From assembly GCF_038446665.1 (NCBI RefSeq), contig NZ_CP151802.1, forward strand, positions 1,240,001-1,304,000: DNA of 64,000 nucleotides, given 5' to 3'. This document shows, in pieces, positions 43,760 through 51,208 of this stretch. The notes under the pieces are model-generated. The model searched no databases and had not been told where the DNA came from. It was given only the letters and a program-made list of their open reading frames with translations. Each line of letters starts with the position of its first letter. Position 1 is the first letter of the stretch. Source of the stretch: Lysobacter sp. FW306-1B-D06B (GTDB lineage Bacteria > Pseudomonadota > Gammaproteobacteria > Xanthomonadales > Xanthomonadaceae). Position numbers and translations under genes: made by a program.

Positions 43760-44030
43760 TCGGCCTTGTTCCGCTCACGTGCCTTTGATCGGGAAAGCCC
43801 GAGGCTTACCCCTGCCTGACCGCTGCCCGTCGCCCAGCTGAACACGCAGCCATGAATGGGCGAAATGCGGCTGGCGGCACGCTAATTCCCGTGGACGGTG
43901 GGTGACAGCCGCCGCAACTTTCGGCACTGTGGGATTGTCCAAACGCCGTCCATTCTGCGTTTGACTCCTCAGGTTCTTCCTGATCTGCAACCCCTATGAC
44001 GGCTGCTCCTCGGCCGCGCGAAGCCTCTCG

Positions 44031-46292
44031 ATGAAAGCCAAAACCGCACCTGCCTCCGTCCTCGTCGCCTTCCTGCTGACCACGCCCGTGGCGTTGCTCG
44101 CGCAGTCCGACAGTGCTGCCGACAAGAAGACCTCGCAGGTCGAACTGCCGGAGCGCGAGAAGCCGAACCTCATCAAGTCGATGGAACCGTCGCCGCTGCC
44201 GCGCGCGGCGACCGCCGACCAGACCACGGCCGCCAAGCTCGTCTACGGACTGCTTTCCGACAGCCGCTACGCGTACCGCCCGGTCACGCTGGACGACACG
44301 CTCTCGGCCGACATCTATAAGCGTTACCTGGAAGCGCTCGACGGCGGCAAGCAGTTCTTCACCGCGCAGGACATCGCCAAGTTCGATGCCTACAAGCTGA
44401 AGTTCGACGACGCGATCAAGAGCGGCGACCTCGCGCCGGCCTACGCGATCTTCTCGACCTACAAGCAGCGCGTCGATCAGCGTGTGGGCTATGCGCGCAA
44501 CCTGCTCAAGCAGGACATGTTCGATTTCACCGGCAGCGACCGCTACGAGTACGACCGCGAGGACGCACCGTGGGCGACCGATAATGCCGCGCTGGACTCG
44601 CTCTGGAAGGCGTCGGTGCGCAACGACTATCTGCGCCTGAAGCTCGCCGGCAAGAAGCTGGAGGAGATCCGCAAGACGCTGGACAAGCGTTACACCAACA
44701 TGGGCAAGTCGATCGCCGAGCTCAAGGGCGAGGACGTGTTCCAGACCTTCCTCAACAGCTACGCCAACTCGGTCGATCCGCACACCGACTACTTCACGCC
44801 CAAGACGGCCGACAACTTCAACGTGTCGATGTCGCTGTCGCTGGAAGGCATCGGCGCGGTGCTGCAGAAGCAGGACGACGTGGTCGCGATCCGCGAGATC
44901 GTGCCCGGCGGCCCGGCCAGCAAGTCCAACAAGCTCAAGCCCGGTGACCGCGTGGTCGGCGTGGGCCAGGGCGACAGCGGCCCGATGGAAGACGTGATCG
45001 GCTGGCGCATCGACGATGTCGTCGCCAAGATCCGCGGCAACAAGGGCACGAAGGTGCGCCTGGACGTGATCCCGGCCGAAGCCGGCCTGGACAGCCAGCC
45101 GCAGCGCCTGGTGCTGGTGCGCGACAAGGTGCGCCTGGAAGACCAGGCCGCCAAGTCGAAGGTCATCACCATCCCCGGCAAGGACGGCGCACCCGAGCAG
45201 CGCATCGGCGTGATCGAACTGCCCGGCTTCTACCAGGACTTCGAAGGTCGCCGGAAGAACAGCAACGATTACGCCTCGGCCACGCGTGACGTCGCCAAGC
45301 TGCTGGAAGAGCTGCGCGGCAAGAAGGTCGACGGCGTCGTGCTCGACCTGCGCAACAACGGCGGCGGCTCGCTCAATGAAGCCATCGAACTCACCGGTCT
45401 GTTCATCGACCGCGGCCCGGTCGTGCAGGTGCGCGAGTCCGGCGGCCGCGTGAGCGTGGAAGGCGACAGCGACACCGGCATCGCCTGGGAAGGCCCGCTG
45501 GCGGTGCTGATCAACCGCGGTTCGGCTTCGGCATCGGAAATCTTCGCCGGCGCGATCCAGGATTACGGTCGCGGCCTGGTCATCGGCGAGACGAGCTTCG
45601 GCAAGGGCACGGTGCAGAACCTGGTCGACCTCGACCGCTGGCCGGCCAACGAAGAAGCGCGCTTCGGCCAGGTGAAGCTGACCATCGCGCAGTTCTTCCG
45701 CGTCAGCGGCGGTTCCACGCAGAACAAGGGCGTGGTGCCGGACGTGGCCTTCCCGGTTTCGGTCGACGCCAGTGAGTACGGCGAGAGCACGTACGACAAC
45801 GCGCTGCCGTGGACGCGCATCTCGGCCGTGCCGCACACCACCTACGGCAACTTCAGCCCGCTGCTGCCGAAGCTGGAAACGCTGCACACCACGCGCATCG
45901 CCAACGACAAGGAATTCCAGTGGTGGAGTGAAGACGTCGCGCAGTTCCGCGAGGAGCGCGCCAAGAAATGGGTGAGCCTCAACGAAGCCGTGCGTCGCGC
46001 CGAGCGTGACAACGAGGACGCCAAGCGCAAGACGCGCCAGGAACAGCGCAAGGCGCTGGGCCTGGACCTGGACCCGCTGGCCGACGACTACAACGACGAC
46101 GGCCTGGCCGCGAACGAGCGCGACATCGCCAAGGATGCCGAGCGCGAGAAGCTGGCCGACAAGCGTCCGGACCCGCTGCTGCGCGAATCGGCCGCGATCC
46201 TGGCCGATGCCGTGCGCCTGTTGAACAACGACCGCCAGCTCTCGGCGCAGGTGCTGCCGACGGCCACGACGGCCGGCCACTGGGCCGACTGA
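44031..46292 (+). CDS. prc: Tail-specific periplasmic protease Prc
   Basis: 753 residues. Signal peptide (about 1-24, ending ALLAQS). Long N-terminal helical domain (about 40-230), PDZ domain (about 245-340, VSMSLSLEGIGAVLQKQDD and GGPASKSNKLKPGDRV) and S41 protease domain. By spacing to E. coli Tsp the catalytic residues are S500 in GSASASE, D511 (AIQDYGRG) and K525 (SFGKGTV). C-terminal helical domain. It degrades proteins by their C-termini and controls peptidoglycan hydrolases in E. coli. The 271-nt leader (43760-44030) has no other gene; a palindrome with TGACTCA core follows the stop. Confidence 0.96.
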   Translation: MKAKTAPASVLVAFLLTTPVALLAQSDSAADKKTSQVELPEREKPNLIKSMEPSPLPRAATADQTTAAKLVYGLLSDSRYAYRPVTLDDTLSADIYKRYLEALDGGKQFFTAQDIAKFDAYKLKFDDAIKSGDLAPAYAIFSTYKQRVDQRVGYARNLLKQDMFDFTGSDRYEYDREDAPWATDNAALDSLWKASVRNDYLRLKLAGKKLEEIRKTLDKRYTNMGKSIAELKGEDVFQTFLNSYANSVDPHTDYFTPKTADNFNVSMSLSLEGIGAVLQKQDDVVAIREIVPGGPASKSNKLKPGDRVVGVGQGDSGPMEDVIGWRIDDVVAKIRGNKGTKVRLDVIPAEAGLDSQPQRLVLVRDKVRLEDQAAKSKVITIPGKDGAPEQRIGVIELPGFYQDFEGRRKNSNDYASATRDVAKLLEELRGKKVDGVVLDLRNNGGGSLNEAIELTGLFIDRGPVVQVRESGGRVSVEGDSDTGIAWEGPLAVLINRGSASASEIFAGAIQDYGRGLVIGETSFGKGTVQNLVDLDRWPANEEARFGQVKLTIAQFFRVSGGSTQNKGVVPDVAFPVSVDASEYGESTYDNALPWTRISAVPHTTYGNFSPLLPKLETLHTTRIANDKEFQWWSEDVAQFREERAKKWVSLNEAVRRAERDNEDAKRKTRQEQRKALGLDLDPLADDYNDDGLAANERDIAKDAEREKLADKRPDPLLRESAAILADAVRLLNNDRQLSAQVLPTATTAGHWAD

Positions 46293-46318
46293 CGGGTTCC
46301 CAGGCTGCGCGCGAATCG

Positions 46319-46335
46319 CCCCCTGACTCAGGGGG
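46319..46335. terminator. Palindrome after prc
   Basis: CCCCCTGACTCAGGGGG, a perfect 17-bp palindrome 27 nt after the prc stop. No T-run; a possible terminator or protein-binding site. Confidence 0.4.
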
Positions 46336-46388
46336 CTACGTCTCGCGGGCCGCCAGTGCATCCGAGGCGGACATCGCAAAGAACGGAT

Positions 46389-46417
46389 AGCGGGCGCCTC
46401 AGGGCGCCCGCTACGCT
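46389..46417 (+). promoter_or_regulatory. 10-bp hairpin and -10-like hexamer before the methyltransferase gene
   Basis: AGCGGGCGCC, loop TCAG, GGCGCCCGCT (46389-46412), then TACGCT (46412-46417) ending 7 nt before the ATG. The stem may terminate prc read-through or act as an operator. The hexamer leaves no room for a Shine-Dalgarno, so the transcript is probably leaderless. Confidence 0.45.
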
Positions 46418-46424
46418 TTGGGCC

Positions 46425-47255
46425 ATGAACACGGCACGCCAACTTCGCGACAAGCTCGACCACGCCCGCCGCCTGCTCGACGACGGCGAGCCGACGCTGG
46501 CCGACCTCGCGGTCGCCGTCGGCCTCAGTGCCTCGCACCTGCAACGCCAGTTCGCCGCGCGCTTCGGCCTCAGTCCGGCGCAGTATCTCGCCCAGCGCAA
46601 GCTCGGCGCGCTGAAGGGCGCGCTGCGCGAAGGCAGCGACGTCAGTGCCGCGCTGTACGACGCCGGCTACGGCTCGCCTTCGCGCGTGTACGAAGGCGGC
46701 GCGGCGAAGCTGGGCATGACGCCCGCACGCTACCGCGCCGGCGGTGCGGGCGAGCAGATCCGCTGGAGCATCGCCGACACCGCGCTGGGGCAGGCGCTCG
46801 TCGCCACCACCGAGCGTGGCATCTGCACGATCGAACTCGGCGACGATGCGGCGGTGCTGGAAGCGCGTCTGCACGAGGAATTCCCCAAGGCGCAGCTCGA
46901 ACGCGTGGATGCCGGTCGCGATGAATTCCTTGCGCCGCGCCTGCGCGCCGTCGCCGATGCGCTGGCCGGCAAGCAGGCGCAGGTGCCGGTGGACCTGATC
47001 GGCACCGCGTTCCAGAAGAAGGTGTGGGATGCGCTGATGAAGATCCCGCGCGGGCAGACGCGCAGTTATGCGCAGATCGCGCAGCAGATCGGCCATCCGA
47101 GTGCGTCGCGCGCTGTCGCCAACGCGTGCGCGAACAACCACGTCGCCATCGTCGTGCCTTGCCATCGCGTGATCCGCGGCGACGGGTCGCTCGGCGGCTA
47201 TCGCTGGGGGCTTCCGCTCAAGCAGCGGGTGCTGGAGCGCGAACAGGCGGCGTAG
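46425..47255 (+). CDS. AraC-type HTH fused to O6-methylguanine-DNA methyltransferase
   Basis: 276 residues. The N-terminal double HTH (about 12-110: LADLAVAVGLSASHLQRQF and SVSAALYDAGYGSPSRVYEG-type) is followed by the methyltransferase (about 115-270) with the active-site PCHRVIRGDG. It therefore resembles Ada but lacks the N-terminal zinc methylphosphotriester domain that normally switches Ada on. Repair activity is very likely; how the HTH is controlled is open. Start at the ATG at 46425; an upstream in-frame ATG would cross the hairpin. Confidence 0.93.
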   Translation: MNTARQLRDKLDHARRLLDDGEPTLADLAVAVGLSASHLQRQFAARFGLSPAQYLAQRKLGALKGALREGSDVSAALYDAGYGSPSRVYEGGAAKLGMTPARYRAGGAGEQIRWSIADTALGQALVATTERGICTIELGDDAAVLEARLHEEFPKAQLERVDAGRDEFLAPRLRAVADALAGKQAQVPVDLIGTAFQKKVWDALMKIPRGQTRSYAQIAQQIGHPSASRAVANACANNHVAIVVPCHRVIRGDGSLGGYRWGLPLKQRVLEREQAA

Positions 47256-47287
47256 TGCCCGCCGTCCGTCGCGACGATGACGCGGGA

Positions 47288-47301
47288 TTGATCCGGATCA
47301 A
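47288..47301 (+). promoter_or_regulatory. Perfect FNR/Anr box upstream of a universal stress protein gene
   Basis: TTGATCCGGATCAA, an exact match to the FNR-family consensus TTGAT-N4-ATCAA. Its centre is 61.5 nt before the UspA ATG, so activation at the classical -41.5 would place the start near 47336. It predicts oxygen-limitation control. Confidence 0.85.
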
Positions 47302-47355
47302 ACATCGGTGCGCAGGCCGCGGGAAGGTGGACGTACATCCACCCCGGAGTGCGCC

Positions 47356-47802
47356 ATGTACCACCACATCTGCATCCCGACCGATGGTTCGCCGCTGTCC
47401 GATCACGCGGTCGAACAGGCCTTGTTACTGGCGCATGCATTGCACGCGCGGGTGACGGCGTTGTGCGTGACCCAGCCGCTGCACGTCTTTGCGGTGACGC
47501 CGGAGCAACTGGTCGTCAGCGGCGAGGAGTACGGGCGCAGCGCGCAGGAGGCCGCGTGGCGCCACCTGCGCACCGTGATCAGCCGCGCGCATGAACTGGC
47601 CGTGCCGTGCGAGCCGATCGTCGTGGAAGACGAATTTCCGTACCAGGCCATCATCGCCACCGCCGCCGATCGCGGCTGCGACCTGATCGCCATGGCCTCG
47701 CACGGGCGTCGCGGCATCAAGGCGCTGGTGCTGGGGAGCGAAACGCTGAAGGTGCTGACGCACTCCGCGATTCCCGTGCTGGTGTATCGCGCCGAAGCAT
47801 GA
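47356..47802 (+). CDS. Universal stress protein (UspA family)
   Basis: 148 residues. N-terminal HHICIPTDGSPLSDHAVEQAL and the C-terminal ATP-binding G-x2-G-x9-G(S/T) pattern (ASHGRRGIKALVLGSETLKVLTHS, given here as ASHGRRGIKALVLGSET) identify a single-domain, probably ATP-binding Usp. The start at 47356 is preceded by GGAG. The FNR/Anr box upstream suggests induction when oxygen is scarce, as for Usp genes in related bacteria. Confidence 0.93.
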   Translation: MYHHICIPTDGSPLSDHAVEQALLLAHALHARVTALCVTQPLHVFAVTPEQLVVSGEEYGRSAQEAAWRHLRTVISRAHELAVPCEPIVVEDEFPYQAIIATAADRGCDLIAMASHGRRGIKALVLGSETLKVLTHSAIPVLVYRAEA

Positions 47803-47855
47803 TGGCGTGACGAAGGCGCCTCCGCGCCCAACAACGTTTCCTGCCGACATTGCCC

Positions 47856-47880
47856 GACCTCTCCCATTGCGGGAGAGGTC
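47856..47880. repeat. Palindromic repeat (family A), short form
   Basis: GACCTCTCCC, loop ATTGC, GGGAGAGGTC. It sits between the convergent Usp and Lrp-type genes. Confidence 0.75.
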
Positions 47881-47903
47881 CACGCCCAGCGCGCCTCGCC
47901 CCG

Positions 47904-48398
47904 CTACCGCTTCCGCTTCACCGGCGCCCGCGTCGGCACGTGCAGCCCGGTCTTCACCACGTCGAACACCATCCGCGTCTCGTAGCGCTTGATGTTGCCT
48001 TCGTCCATGAAGAGCCGATCGGCGATCTCGCGGCAATGCGCAACGCCCGTGGTGCACAGGATGACCAGGTAATCCCACTCGCCGGCCAGTGAGTAGCACT
48101 GTTGCACCTCCGGCGCGGCGCGCATGCGATGGTGGAAAGCGGCGTGCAGCTTGGCCGACTCGCGCTCCATGGCCACCAGCACGGTCGCCAGCGTGGTGGT
48201 GCCCAGCAGCGCCGGGTCGAGCACCGCGATCTCGCGCATCAGTCCATGCCGGCGGTAGCGCGTGATGCGCCGCTGCACGGCGCTGGCCGACAGCCCGACC
48301 GCCTCGCCGAGCGTCGTCAGCGTAGCGGCCGAATCGCGCTGCAGGAGCTCCAGCAGGCGATGGTCGAATTCATCCAGTGCGAGCGGCGATGCGGCCAT
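47904..48398 (-). CDS. Lrp/AsnC-family transcriptional regulator
   Basis: 164 residues. N-terminal winged HTH (about 8-60, LDEFDHRLLELLQRDSAATL and LGEAVGLSASAVQRRI) and the C-terminal RAM/AsnC ligand domain (about 70-150, VATVLVAMERE region and LAGEWDYLVILCTTGVAHC). It is divergent from two EamA-family transporter genes. Members of this family often sense amino acids and control exporters of this kind, so it may govern the neighbours. Palindromes upstream could be its own operator. Confidence 0.92.
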   Translation of the reverse strand: MAASPLALDEFDHRLLELLQRDSAATLTTLGEAVGLSASAVQRRITRYRRHGLMREIAVLDPALLGTTTLATVLVAMERESAKLHAAFHHRMRAAPEVQQCYSLAGEWDYLVILCTTGVAHCREIADRLFMDEGNIKRYETRMVFDVVKTGLHVPTRAPVKRKR

Positions 48399-48408
48399 GC
48401 AAAATTTT

Positions 48409-48431
48409 TGCGCTCAAGCGCATGATTAATC
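48409..48431. promoter_or_regulatory. Candidate Lrp-type operator
   Basis: TGCGCT-CA-AGCGCA (48409-48422) followed by GATTAATC (48424-48431), two palindromes starting 11 nt before the regulator ATG. They are between divergent genes, where an autoregulatory Lrp-type site would be expected. Confidence 0.45.
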
Positions 48432-48638
48432 AAGCATGTCGCGGGGCGGTGGCGTTACGCTTGATGCATCCGAACGACCCCAGGCACCGCGCGCGCAGCG
48501 TCCTTCGCAAAGGATGCTCCGACCAGCGCGGTGCCCGTGGTGTCTTCGGTGCAGACGGGCCGCAACGCTGTGTTTCGACGGCCCGCTGTTCACGAACGCA
48601 GTTGCAGTGCCTCACCTCCCCCCACGTCCGGAACCCGC

Positions 48639-49577
48639 ATGAGCACCGCTGCACCCACCGTCGACCGGGCCGCGCCCGGCGCGCTGGCCGTCGCCTTCGC
48701 CCTGGCCTCGGTCTACATCCTCTGGGGCTCGACCTACCTCGCCATCCGCTTCGCGTTGGAGAGCTACCCGCCGTTCCTGCTCGGTGCCGGTCGCATGTTC
48801 CTGGCCGGGCTGATCATGTATGCGGTGCTGCGCGCGCGCGGCGTGCCGTCGCCCACCGGCAAGCAGTGGCGCACGCTGTGGATCCTCTCGATCTGGATGG
48901 TGCTGTTGTCCAACGGCCTGGTGAACCTGGCCGAGACCGAGGTCGGCTCCGGCCTGGCCGCGATCGCGGTGGCTTCCATGCCGCTGTTCGCCGGCGTGTT
49001 CGCGATGCTGCGCGGGCGGCATCCGTCGAAGATCGAATGGGTCGGCCTGATCATCGGCTTCCTCGGCGTGCTGTGGCTCAACGCGGGCAGCGAACTGTCG
49101 TCGTCGATGCTGGGCCTGGTGTGCCTGGTCATCGCGCCGATCGCCTGGGCCTGGGGCTCCATCTGGAGCCGCGACCAGGACCTGCCGCAGCCCTTCATGT
49201 CCGCCGCCGGGCAAATGCTCACGGGCAGCATCTGGATGCTGATCGCCGCGATGATCCACGGCGAGCGCATGACGCAGATGCCGTCGCTGTCGGCCACCGG
49301 CGCGATGCTCTACCTCGTCGTCGCCGGCTCCATCTTCGGCTTCACCGCCTACATCTGGTTGCTGCATCACGTGCGCCCGGCGCTGGCGACCAGCTACGCC
49401 TACGTGAATCCGCCGATCGCGGTGATGTTCGGCGCGCTGCTCGGCGGCGAGCATTTCACCGCGCACGATCTGGGCGCGATGGCGGTGATCCTGGTCGGCG
49501 TGGTCATCATCACGCTGGCGAAGGCGCGCGCATCGCGGCCGGTCGCACCGGCGCCGACCTCGGAGCCGGCGGCATGA
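48639..49577 (+). CDS. EamA/DMT-family transporter (YedA-like)
   Basis: 312 residues, ten predicted helices in two EamA repeats. N-terminal VYILWGSTYLAIRFALES is the classical first-helix signature, and the second repeat ends TAYIWLLHHVRPALATSYAYVNPPIAVMFG. Probably exports metabolites such as amino acids. The first ~20 residues are a soluble, Ala/Thr-rich tail. The stop overlaps the rarD start (ATGA), so the two are co-translated. An Lrp-type regulator is divergent. Confidence 0.92.
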   Translation: MSTAAPTVDRAAPGALAVAFALASVYILWGSTYLAIRFALESYPPFLLGAGRMFLAGLIMYAVLRARGVPSPTGKQWRTLWILSIWMVLLSNGLVNLAETEVGSGLAAIAVASMPLFAGVFAMLRGRHPSKIEWVGLIIGFLGVLWLNAGSELSSSMLGLVCLVIAPIAWAWGSIWSRDQDLPQPFMSAAGQMLTGSIWMLIAAMIHGERMTQMPSLSATGAMLYLVVAGSIFGFTAYIWLLHHVRPALATSYAYVNPPIAVMFGALLGGEHFTAHDLGAMAVILVGVVIITLAKARASRPVAPAPTSEPAA

Positions 49578-50485
49578 ACGACGCCCACGCCACCCGCAAC
49601 GGGCTGTGGATCGCGGCGGCCTCGTTCGTCCTGTGGGGCCTGATGCCGTTGTACTGGCACCTGCTCAAGGCGGTGCCGTCACTGCAGATCGTCCTGCATC
49701 GCATCGTGTGGAGCGCGCTGCTCGTCGCCGGCTGGCTGGCGTGGAAGCAGGGACGCGGCTGGCTGCGCGCGGCGCTGGCGCGCCCGCGTGCGGCGTGGAT
49801 GCTCGGGCTGAGCGGCCTGCTCATCTCGGCCAACTGGGGCCTGTACGTGTGGGCCGTGAACGCCGGGCATGTCGTCGAGAGCAGCCTGGGCTACTTCATC
49901 AACCCGCTGATCAGCGTGGTGATGGGCGTGGTGTTCCTGCACGAGCGCCTCAACCGCGTGCAGTGGGTGTCGGTCGCACTCGCCGGGCTCGGCGTGGCGT
50001 GGTTGACCTGGCAATACGGGCAGCCGCCGTGGATCGCGCTGGGACTGGCGCTGACGTTCGGGCTGTACGGACTGATCCGCAAGCTGGTCGCGGTGGATGC
50101 GGTCAGCGGTCTGGGCGTGGAGAGCGTCTATCTGTTCCTGCCCGCGCTGGCGCTGCTGCTGTGGAGCGAGACGCACGGCGGCGGCGGTTTCGTCGGCGGT
50201 TACGGCCTGGGCGCGGACCTGCTGCTGATCTTCGCCGGCGCGCTGACTGCGTTGCCGCTGATCGGCTTCGCCTACGCCGTGCGCCGCGTGCCGCTGTCGG
50301 TGGTGGGCCTGATGCAGTACATCGCGCCGACGATCCAGTTCCTGCTCGGCGTGCTGTTCTTCGGTGAAGCCTTCGATCGCGACCGCGCGACCGGCTTCGT
50401 CTTCATCTGGATCGCGCTGGTGATCTTCGCCGGCGAAGGCCTGTGGCGTGCGCGGCGTCAGTCGGCGCTGCCCGCCACGGCATAA
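49574..50485 (+). CDS. rarD: RarD-type EamA-family transporter
   Basis: 303 residues, ten helices. RarD branch: GLWIAAASFVLWGLMPLYWHLLKAVPSLQIVLHRIVWS at the start (quoted as FVLWGLMPLYWHLL and LHRIVWS), ISANWGLYVWAVNAGHVVESSLGYFINPL (ANWGLYVWAVN), and LSVVGLMQYIAPTIQFLLGV near the end. The substrate is unknown, although RarD was first tied to chloramphenicol resistance in Pseudomonas. Overlaps the upstream gene by 4 nt. DinB follows after 13 nt. Confidence 0.93.
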   Translation: MNDAHATRNGLWIAAASFVLWGLMPLYWHLLKAVPSLQIVLHRIVWSALLVAGWLAWKQGRGWLRAALARPRAAWMLGLSGLLISANWGLYVWAVNAGHVVESSLGYFINPLISVVMGVVFLHERLNRVQWVSVALAGLGVAWLTWQYGQPPWIALGLALTFGLYGLIRKLVAVDAVSGLGVESVYLFLPALALLLWSETHGGGGFVGGYGLGADLLLIFAGALTALPLIGFAYAVRRVPLSVVGLMQYIAPTIQFLLGVLFFGEAFDRDRATGFVFIWIALVIFAGEGLWRARRQSALPATA

Positions 50486-50498
50486 GAGGAGCTACGTC

Positions 50499-50999
50499 AT
50501 GGACAAGACGACACTGAGCGCGCTGGCGCTATTCCCGCTGCAACTGGAAGCGCACTACAAGGCGATTCCGGCCGAATACCGCCACTGGACGCCGCCCAGC
50601 TGGGACGGTATTCCCAGCGAGCACTTCACTGCGATCGAACAGTTGTGCCACGTGCGCGACATCGAGATCGAGGGTTACCACGAGCGCATCCGCCGCACGC
50701 TGGAAGAATCGCATCCGCTACTCCCGTCGATCGACAGCGAACCGCTGGCCGTGGAGCGCCGCTACGGCGATGCGGACGCGGATGCGGTGCTGCACGATTT
50801 CCGCGATGCGCGTGCGCGCACGGTGGAGACGATCACGCGGCTGGACGCGGCGCAGCTGGCGCGCACGGCGCAGTTCGAAGGTTATGGGCCGCTGACGCTG
50901 CGCAGCCTCGTGCACTACCTGTGCAGCCATGATCAGCAGCACCTGGCGGGATTGCAGTGGTTGCTGGGGAAGATCGAGTCGGAGCGGGTGGTGGTGTAA
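50499..50999 (+). CDS. DinB-family four-helix protein
   Basis: 166 residues. Four-helix DinB/YfiT fold, usually metal-binding. Candidate ligands are His in EQLCHVRDIEIEGYHERI and the pair in CSHDQQHLAGL. The superfamily includes thiol-dependent transferases and nucleases; the activity is unknown here. Start at the ATG at 50499 with an AGAGGAG ribosome site. It may be the third gene of the EamA-rarD operon. A strong terminator lies 160 nt further on. Confidence 0.85.
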   Translation: MDKTTLSALALFPLQLEAHYKAIPAEYRHWTPPSWDGIPSEHFTAIEQLCHVRDIEIEGYHERIRRTLEESHPLLPSIDSEPLAVERRYGDADADAVLHDFRDARARTVETITRLDAAQLARTAQFEGYGPLTLRSLVHYLCSHDQQHLAGLQWLLGKIESERVVV

Positions 51000-51029
51000 G
51001 GCGCAGTCGCCGCTGCGGCTTGTTCAAGC

Positions 51030-51156
51030 CGTCATCCCCGCGAAGGCGGGAATCCAACATTCAGGCGTGTGACGCTCTTCGGCAGTGGTGGCGCAGCTGA
51101 CGCCTGGATGGTGCCGCCATACGGCGGCCCAAAAGACCCCGCCTGCGCGGGAATGA
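51030..51156. repeat. Repeat pair (family D, CGTCATCCCCGCGAAGGCGGG)
   Basis: CGTCATCCCCGCGAAGGCGG then GAATCCA at 51030-51056, and a partner in opposite sense, GACCCCGCCTGCGCGGGAAT, at 51135-51154. It is a well-known intergenic palindrome type in proteobacteria. Confidence 0.8.
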
Positions 51157-51159
51157 AAG

Positions 51160-51185
51160 AAAGGCCGCGATTGCTCGCGGCCTTT
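51160..51185. terminator. Intrinsic terminator between dinB-like gene and ABC permease
   Basis: AAAGGCCGCGA, loop TTGC, TCGCGGCCTTT. An 11-bp perfect stem between convergent genes, with T-rich and A-rich flanks, so it may work both ways. Confidence 0.85.
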
Positions 51186-51208
51186 CCGTCTTCAGCCACA
51201 AGTGGCGA

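Noticed and set aside
46389..46412. Hairpin as an Ada-box operator
   Set aside because: It does not contain the AAT/GCAA-type Ada-box sequences and is a plain GC-rich stem; a terminator role is as likely.
43806..47165. An open minus-strand frame of more than 1100 codons opposite prc and the methyltransferase gene
   Set aside because: It is the complement of well-identified genes, has no recognisable domains and is rich in Arg, Ala, His and Val. High GC content lowers stop-codon frequency in such shadow frames.
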